From an uncultured Sutterella sp. (GTDB lineage: Bacteria; Pseudomonadota; Gammaproteobacteria; Burkholderiales; Burkholderiaceae_F), in assembly GCA_900552545.1 (NCBI GenBank), contig USAL01000031.1:1-16601 (forward strand): a DNA stretch of 16,601 nucleotides. Reading direction: 5' to 3'. Position 1 is the stretch's first letter, and each line of letters opens with the position of its first letter. This document shows positions 13,342 to 16,601 of the stretch, in pieces. A model generated the notes under the pieces. The model ran no database searches. It worked only from the letters and a program-made list of their open reading frames with translations, and had not been told where the DNA came from. A program made the translations under genes and the position numbers.

Positions 13342-14147
13342 TTCGTACGCACTCCGAAGTCCTTGTCGATGGGATCGGCCGGGTAGTGAAAGCGCACCGG
13401 GCCGTCGGGCTGCGCATCCAGAAACTGCCGCACGTAGGGGTCATCCGACGCGGACAACTGCGCAGGTGTTCCTTCAGCCGAAATGCGGCCGGCGTTGACC
13501 ATGTAGACGTAGTCGGCGATCGCGAAGGTCTCGGCGACGTCGTGCGTGACGATAATGGCCGTGGCTCCGAGCGCATCGTTGAGGCTGCGGATGAGCTGCG
13601 CGGTGACGCCCATCGAGATGGGATCGAGACCCGCAAACGGTTCGTCGTACATGATGAGATCCGGGTCAAGCGCAATGGCGCGGGCAAGCGCCACGCGGCG
13701 CGCCATGCCGCCCGAAATGTCCGAGGGCATCAGGCGCGCGGCGCCTCGCAGGCCGACCGCATCAAGCTTCATGAGCACCAGGTCGCGGATCGTCTCCTCG
13801 TCAAGATCGGTCTGCTCGCGCAGCGGAAAGGCCACGTTGTCGAAAACCGACAGATCGGTAAAGAGCGCACCGAACTGAAAGAGCATGCCCATGCGGCGGC
13901 GGATGGCGTAAAGCCGCGCGAGATCGGCGGTGTGTATCGGCTCGCCGTCGAAAATGATCTCGCCCTTTTGCGGCTTCAAGAGTCCGCCGATCAGCTTCAG
14001 AAGGGTCGTCTTGCCCATGCCCGAACCGCCCATGATCGCAACGACCTGTCCGCGCCCGAACTTGAGCGTGACGTCGTCAAGGATCACCCGCCGGCTGTAG
14101 CCGAAGGTGAGATCGCGGATCTCGAGAAATGCTTCCTTTAGCGACAT
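13338..14147 (-). CDS. mlaF: MlaF, ATPase subunit of the Mla phospholipid transporter
   Basis: MlaF supplies ATP hydrolysis to the MlaFEDB complex. The protein is 269 residues. The Walker A motif GGSGMGKTT is at 40-48, the Q-loop region at 89-93 (LFQFG), the signature ISGGM at 144-148, the Walker B LIMYDE at 164-169 with the D-loop AGLDP, and the H-loop His202. The C-terminal extension QFLDAQPDGPVRFHYPA matches the MlaF tail that contacts a neighbouring MlaF and MlaB. It is the first gene of mlaFEDACB and overlaps mlaE by four bases. The ribosome-binding site before ATG 14147 is poor. A possible extended -10 promoter lies about 65 bases upstream, so the operon may be transcribed both from there and from the preceding lipid genes. 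Confidence 0.97.
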   Translation of the reverse strand: MSLKEAFLEIRDLTFGYSRRVILDDVTLKFGRGQVVAIMGGSGMGKTTLLKLIGGLLKPQKGEIIFDGEPIHTADLARLYAIRRRMGMLFQFGALFTDLSVFDNVAFPLREQTDLDEETIRDLVLMKLDAVGLRGAARLMPSDISGGMARRVALARAIALDPDLIMYDEPFAGLDPISMGVTAQLIRSLNDALGATAIIVTHDVAETFAIADYVYMVNAGRISAEGTPAQLSASDDPYVRQFLDAQPDGPVRFHYPADPIDKDFGVRTK

Positions 14148-14209
14148 AAAGCAATGGGGAAAAATTCTTTAAAAACTGAATAGGTATTCAGAGGCAAGAG
14201 TACGGGTCA

Positions 14210-14218
14210 TTATCGCAC
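14210..14218 (-). promoter_or_regulatory. Possible extended -10 promoter for mlaF
   Basis: TGCGATAAT (14218-14210) matches the extended -10 form TGnTATAAT with one mismatch, about 63 bases upstream of mlaF. No -35 match is visible, which extended -10 promoters can tolerate. Confidence 0.4.
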
Positions 14219-14226
14219 GCACACCA

Positions 14227-14266
14227 CCCCTCCGGTGACGGCAATGCCGCTCACTTTCGGGAGGGG
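14227..14266 (-). repeat. Inverted repeat between the thioesterase gene and mlaF
   Basis: CCCCTCC (14266-14260) pairs with GGAGGGG (14233-14227), and the interior adds GTGA...TCAC and CGGC...GCCG pairing. A stable hairpin is likely, but no T-tract follows, so it may partly insulate the mla operon from upstream transcription without being a classical terminator. Confidence 0.45.
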
Positions 14267-14322
14267 CGCGCCGCCCGCGCCAGCCGAGAGGCCCGGGATA
14301 TCGAGCTGGTCCCAGGAAGATC

Positions 14323-14820
14323 TCAGGCGCTCTCGCCCAGAAGTTCGAGCGCCGGAGAAAACCGCACGCGGCGGGCAATTCCGCGGCTCTTCAAGCGCTC
14401 GTCGTCGGGCGAAATGATCTCAAAGCAGGCCGCAAGCGCTTGGGGGACGTCCTCGGCGCGGCGCGTCTTCAAGTTGACGTAGTTCCATTCAGTTGCGGCC
14501 ACGCAGCAGAGCTTGCCCGCGGCGTTTTTCATCGCGTAGCGGCGCAGGCTTGCGTGTCCGGCAAAGCCCTCGACCCAGGTGTAGACCGTCACCGTCTCGC
14601 CAAGCTTGCAGGGCCGCAGATACTCGACCCAGTGCTCGCGGGCAACCCAGACGCCGTCACCGTCGTGAAAGTACCGCTCGCTGTCCCAGCCGCCTGCGGC
14701 CGACGCCTCGCGGGCGCTTTCCTCCATCCAGCGCAGATAGACGCGGTTGTTGACGTGCTGAAGTTCGTCAATGTCGCCTTCCTGGACGACAAATTCCTTC
14801 TTGACGATGCCTGAAATCAT
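14323..14820 (-). CDS. Hotdog-fold (4HBT-type) acyl thioesterase
   Basis: A 165-residue protein of the 4-hydroxybenzoyl-CoA thioesterase-like group. Residues 16-38 (starting DIDELQHVNNRVYLRWMEES) match the family active-site segment, with Asp18, His22 and Asn24/Asn25 and the following long helix carrying Glu33/Glu34. WVAREHWVEYLRPCKLGETV and TVYTWVEGFAGHASLRRYAM fit the beta-sheet core. Such enzymes hydrolyse acyl-CoA or acyl-ACP thioesters; the exact acyl substrate is not readable. Its ATG overlaps the plsC stop codon (ATGA at 14820-14817), so the two are translationally coupled. Position next to an acyltransferase suggests a role in fatty-acid or phospholipid turnover. It could be called YbgC- or FadM-like, but I do not assign a symbol. 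Confidence 0.85.
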   Translation of the reverse strand: MISGIVKKEFVVQEGDIDELQHVNNRVYLRWMEESAREASAAGGWDSERYFHDGDGVWVAREHWVEYLRPCKLGETVTVYTWVEGFAGHASLRRYAMKNAAGKLCCVAATEWNYVNLKTRRAEDVPQALAACFEIISPDDERLKSRGIARRVRFSPALELLGESA

Positions 14821-15701
14821 GAGAGACCCTGTTCTTTTATTTGATTGACTGCGGCGTCCTGCGCCTTCACCTGCTGGGCCCCCTGCTCGGCCTTCACGGC
14901 CGGCGTGCCGCGCACGGCTTCAACCGCGGCCAAAGGATCGATGACGCCGATCGCGCGGCTCATCGCGGCGCTCGCCTCGCGGCAGATGGCGTGGCGGTTG
15001 TCGCCGAGAATCGGATCAAGCACGGACACCTCGACGTGAAAGTCGGGCGTGTTGAGAATCTTCCAGATGCACTCAAAGAGCCCGATATTGCCCGTATAAG
15101 CCGCACGGGTCGTGACGGCGTCGCCCGCTTTGTAGCGGATCACGATCGGGATCACGGCCGCACCGGTGCGCGCTGCGGCTTCAAGAAGATTGGCGTGCAG
15201 CGGCAGAAGCCCCGTGCCGTCCGAGGTCGTGCCCTCGGGGAAAAGGAGCAGGTTTCTTCCTTCGTTGATCGCCTTCTGCATGCGGTCGGCAATCGACAAG
15301 AGCGCACGCTTGTTGCCGCGCTCAATGAAGATCGTGCCCACGGCCGCGGCGATGCGCCCGAAGACGGGCCAGCGCGAAATTTCGGCCTTGGCAACGAAGG
15401 ACGAGGGCGCGAGCATGTTGAGAATGAAGATGTCGAGCACCGAGCAGTGGTTGGCGACGAGAAGCCGCCCCAGCGCGTCGGACGTAATGCCGCATTCATG
15501 CGCACGGGCGTCGGCAATGGCGCCCGTCACCTCCACCCGGATGCCCAGCCAGCGCAAAAAGCGCGCGGCCCAGCGCTTGATCACGCGGCCGCGCCGCTCG
15601 GGCGTTTTCGCCAGCGGAAGCTCGACGCTGATCACCCACAGGCAGCCGAGCACGTAGACGAAGATCGCCAGAAAGCGCATGAGTGCCACAAGTTTTCGCA
15701 T
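14817..15701 (-). CDS. plsC: 1-acyl-sn-glycerol-3-phosphate acyltransferase (PlsC-type)
   Basis: PlsC acylates lysophosphatidic acid to phosphatidic acid at the inner membrane, the second acylation step of phospholipid synthesis. The 294-residue protein has an N-terminal membrane helix (about 6-28), the catalytic NHCSVLD (NHx4D motif, 84-90), the substrate-binding FPEGTTS (154-160) and the AVIPIVIRY segment of the family. The ATG at 15701 is preferred over the in-frame TTG at 15722 because AAAGGAA lies seven bases before it. It shares one base with the ruvX stop (TGATG). After about residue 255 the tail is rich in Ala, Gln and Val and lies outside the enzyme fold. Other glycerolipid acyltransferases share these motifs, so the precise acyl acceptor is inferred. 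Confidence 0.92.
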   Translation of the reverse strand: MRKLVALMRFLAIFVYVLGCLWVISVELPLAKTPERRGRVIKRWAARFLRWLGIRVEVTGAIADARAHECGITSDALGRLLVANHCSVLDIFILNMLAPSSFVAKAEISRWPVFGRIAAAVGTIFIERGNKRALLSIADRMQKAINEGRNLLLFPEGTTSDGTGLLPLHANLLEAAARTGAAVIPIVIRYKAGDAVTTRAAYTGNIGLFECIWKILNTPDFHVEVSVLDPILGDNRHAICREASAAMSRAIGVIDPLAAVEAVRGTPAVKAEQGAQQVKAQDAAVNQIKEQGLS

Positions 15702-16246
15702 CAAATTTCCTTTCCGTTGCAAAGAAGCACCGCCTTGGGTGCCTCGCTTTGTTGATCGTATTGATGTTCATCGTCGGCCGCAGGCTGCTCCGACTGAGGC
15801 GTTTGGATGGAGAGCGCCTGCACGGGCCACAGCGACTCCTCGCCCCCGTCAAAGGCCTGCTGCAGGATCACCGCCGCGGCCGCGTCGTCGATGTGTTCGT
15901 CGCGCCCGGCTCCGGCTTCGACCTCGACCGACGAATAGCGCTCGTCGACCATGTAGACCGCAACGCCCGGATAGCGCCCCTCGAGCTGCCGCGCAAAGCG
16001 CAGCGCCCGCGCCGTCATTTCGTGCGGCACGCCGTCGGGGTGCCGCGGCAGACCCACGACGCAGACCTCGGGCTCCCACTCCTTCATCACCCGCTCGATG
16101 CTCGCCCAGCGCGCCTTGACCGTGCGGCTGTCGAGAATCGCAAGGGGCCTTGCCTCGCGCACGAGGCCGTTGCCCACAGCAACGCCCAGGCGCACGGTCC
16201 CAAAATCAAACCCGAGGATCACGCCCTCATGCCGGCATTGCTGCAT
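15701..16246 (-). CDS. ruvX: RuvX/YqgF, putative Holliday junction resolvase-like nuclease
   Basis: RuvX (YqgF) has an RNase H-like fold; it is implicated in processing the 5' end of pre-16S rRNA and was proposed as a Holliday junction resolvase. The motifs are GFDFGTVRLGVAVG (first catalytic Asp), VCVVGLPRHPDGVPHEMTAR, VYMVDERYSS and the terminal acidic IDDAAAAVILQQAF. The protein is 181 residues against about 140-150 usual. The extra 40 or so C-terminal residues (from about EESLWPVQ) are rich in Gln, Asp, Glu and Pro and look disordered. GGAGAG lies eight bases before the ATG. It follows yqgE, the classic neighbour, by 30 bases and overlaps plsC by one base. Confidence 0.94.
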   Translation of the reverse strand: MQQCRHEGVILGFDFGTVRLGVAVGNGLVREARPLAILDSRTVKARWASIERVMKEWEPEVCVVGLPRHPDGVPHEMTARALRFARQLEGRYPGVAVYMVDERYSSVEVEAGAGRDEHIDDAAAAVILQQAFDGGEESLWPVQALSIQTPQSEQPAADDEHQYDQQSEAPKAVLLCNGKEI

Positions 16247-16276
16247 TGCGCCCGCTCTCCAAAAAAGCCCTTCGCA

Positions 16277-16601
16277 TTACGCGTGGCCGGCCTGGTTGAT
16301 CCTAAAGGGGCTTGCCGAATCGGGAAGCATCGAGGAGTCGAGCCCCGCGAGCGTGAGCGCCGTACGGTAGCGCGAGTCCATCGGCTCGGAAAAGATCACA
16401 CCCGGCATCGCATCGCACTCGATCCAGGCCTTGTCTTCAATCTCCTGCTCGAGCTGCCCCGGACCCCAGGAGGCGCAGCCGATCGTCATGTAGAAGCTGG
16501 CCGGCCCCTTGCCGACGGCAATGGCGCGCACGATGTCCTGCGAGATCGACACTTCGATCTGCGGATCGCGATAGATCGTCACGTCCCAGTGGCTCCCCTC
16601 G
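16277..16601 (-). CDS. yqgE: YqgE/AlgH family protein, C-terminal part (5' end beyond window)
   Basis: The final 107 codons of a UPF0301/DUF179 (YqgE/AlgH) protein; the start is off the right edge. Visible are HWDVTIYRDPQIEVS, then DIVRAIAVGKGPASFYMTIG, CASWGPGQLEQEIEDKAWIE and a C-terminal GHA ending, all typical of YqgE. The in-frame GTG at 16582 is only an internal valine, since the conserved EGSHWD lies upstream of it. The molecular role of the family is not settled, though it has been linked to alginate regulation in pseudomonads. The yqgE-ruvX order is widely conserved in proteobacteria. It is probably the first gene, or near it, of the yqgE-ruvX-plsC-thioesterase unit. Confidence 0.92.
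   Translation of the reverse strand, partial: EGSHWDVTIYRDPQIEVSISQDIVRAIAVGKGPASFYMTIGCASWGPGQLEQEIEDKAWIECDAMPGVIFSEPMDSRYRTALTLAGLDSSMLPDSASPFRINQAGHA

Noticed and set aside
14841..15755. A 304-codon plus-strand frame opposite plsC
   Set aside because: plsC on the other strand has intact catalytic motifs; the plus frame has His/Arg/Ala bias and no recognisable domain.

Overview
This window looks like a chromosomal, mostly housekeeping stretch of a GC-rich Gram-negative bacterium. It is most likely a betaproteobacterium of the order Burkholderiales. The family Sutterellaceae is a guess that I cannot confirm without a search. The basis is gene content and order: hisE-hinT-tatABC, an mlaFEDACB operon with the mlaA lipoprotein gene inside it, recA followed by recX, and yqgE-ruvX-plsC. 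I see no phage, transposon, CRISPR array or rRNA.

Layout, left to right. Positions 1-526 (minus) hold the N-terminal part of a sodium:neurotransmitter-symporter-family transporter, cut by the window edge, with a structured leader. Positions 790-2894 (minus) hold recA then recX, separated by two terminator-like hairpins; recX has its own strong terminator at 713-770. The 426-base region between recA and the tRNA genes holds a perfect 27-bp palindrome and a nested inverted repeat, but no CTGT-N8-ACAG LexA box that I can see. Two tandem tRNA-Lys genes (TTT and CTT) follow on the plus strand with a near-consensus promoter and a terminator. The only plus-strand protein genes come next: a secreted LolA-like protein and a large MMPL/RND-type exporter, probably one operon. 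A degenerate 10-bp tandem repeat and a convergent terminator hairpin follow.

From 6836 to the right end everything is on the minus strand. In transcription order from the right edge: yqgE (5' end missing), ruvX, plsC and a hotdog-fold thioesterase, tightly packed with overlapping stop and start codons; then mlaF-E-D-A-C-B, the retrograde phospholipid transport system; then a tRNA-Met whose -35 box overlaps the mlaB stop codon; then hisE, hinT and tatA-B-C.

Two functional themes run through the window. One is envelope lipid handling: PlsC makes phosphatidic acid, the thioesterase probably acts on acyl thioesters, Mla moves phospholipid between the membranes, and the LolA-like/MMPL pair probably exports or places a lipid-like product. 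The other is protein export: the TatABC translocase is present, and MlaC carries what looks like a twin-arginine signal. No clearly new multi-gene system stands out. The best leads are the unusual recA control region, the LolA-like/MMPL pair without its usual biosynthetic partners, and the hairpins that divide the recA-recX and tat transcripts.
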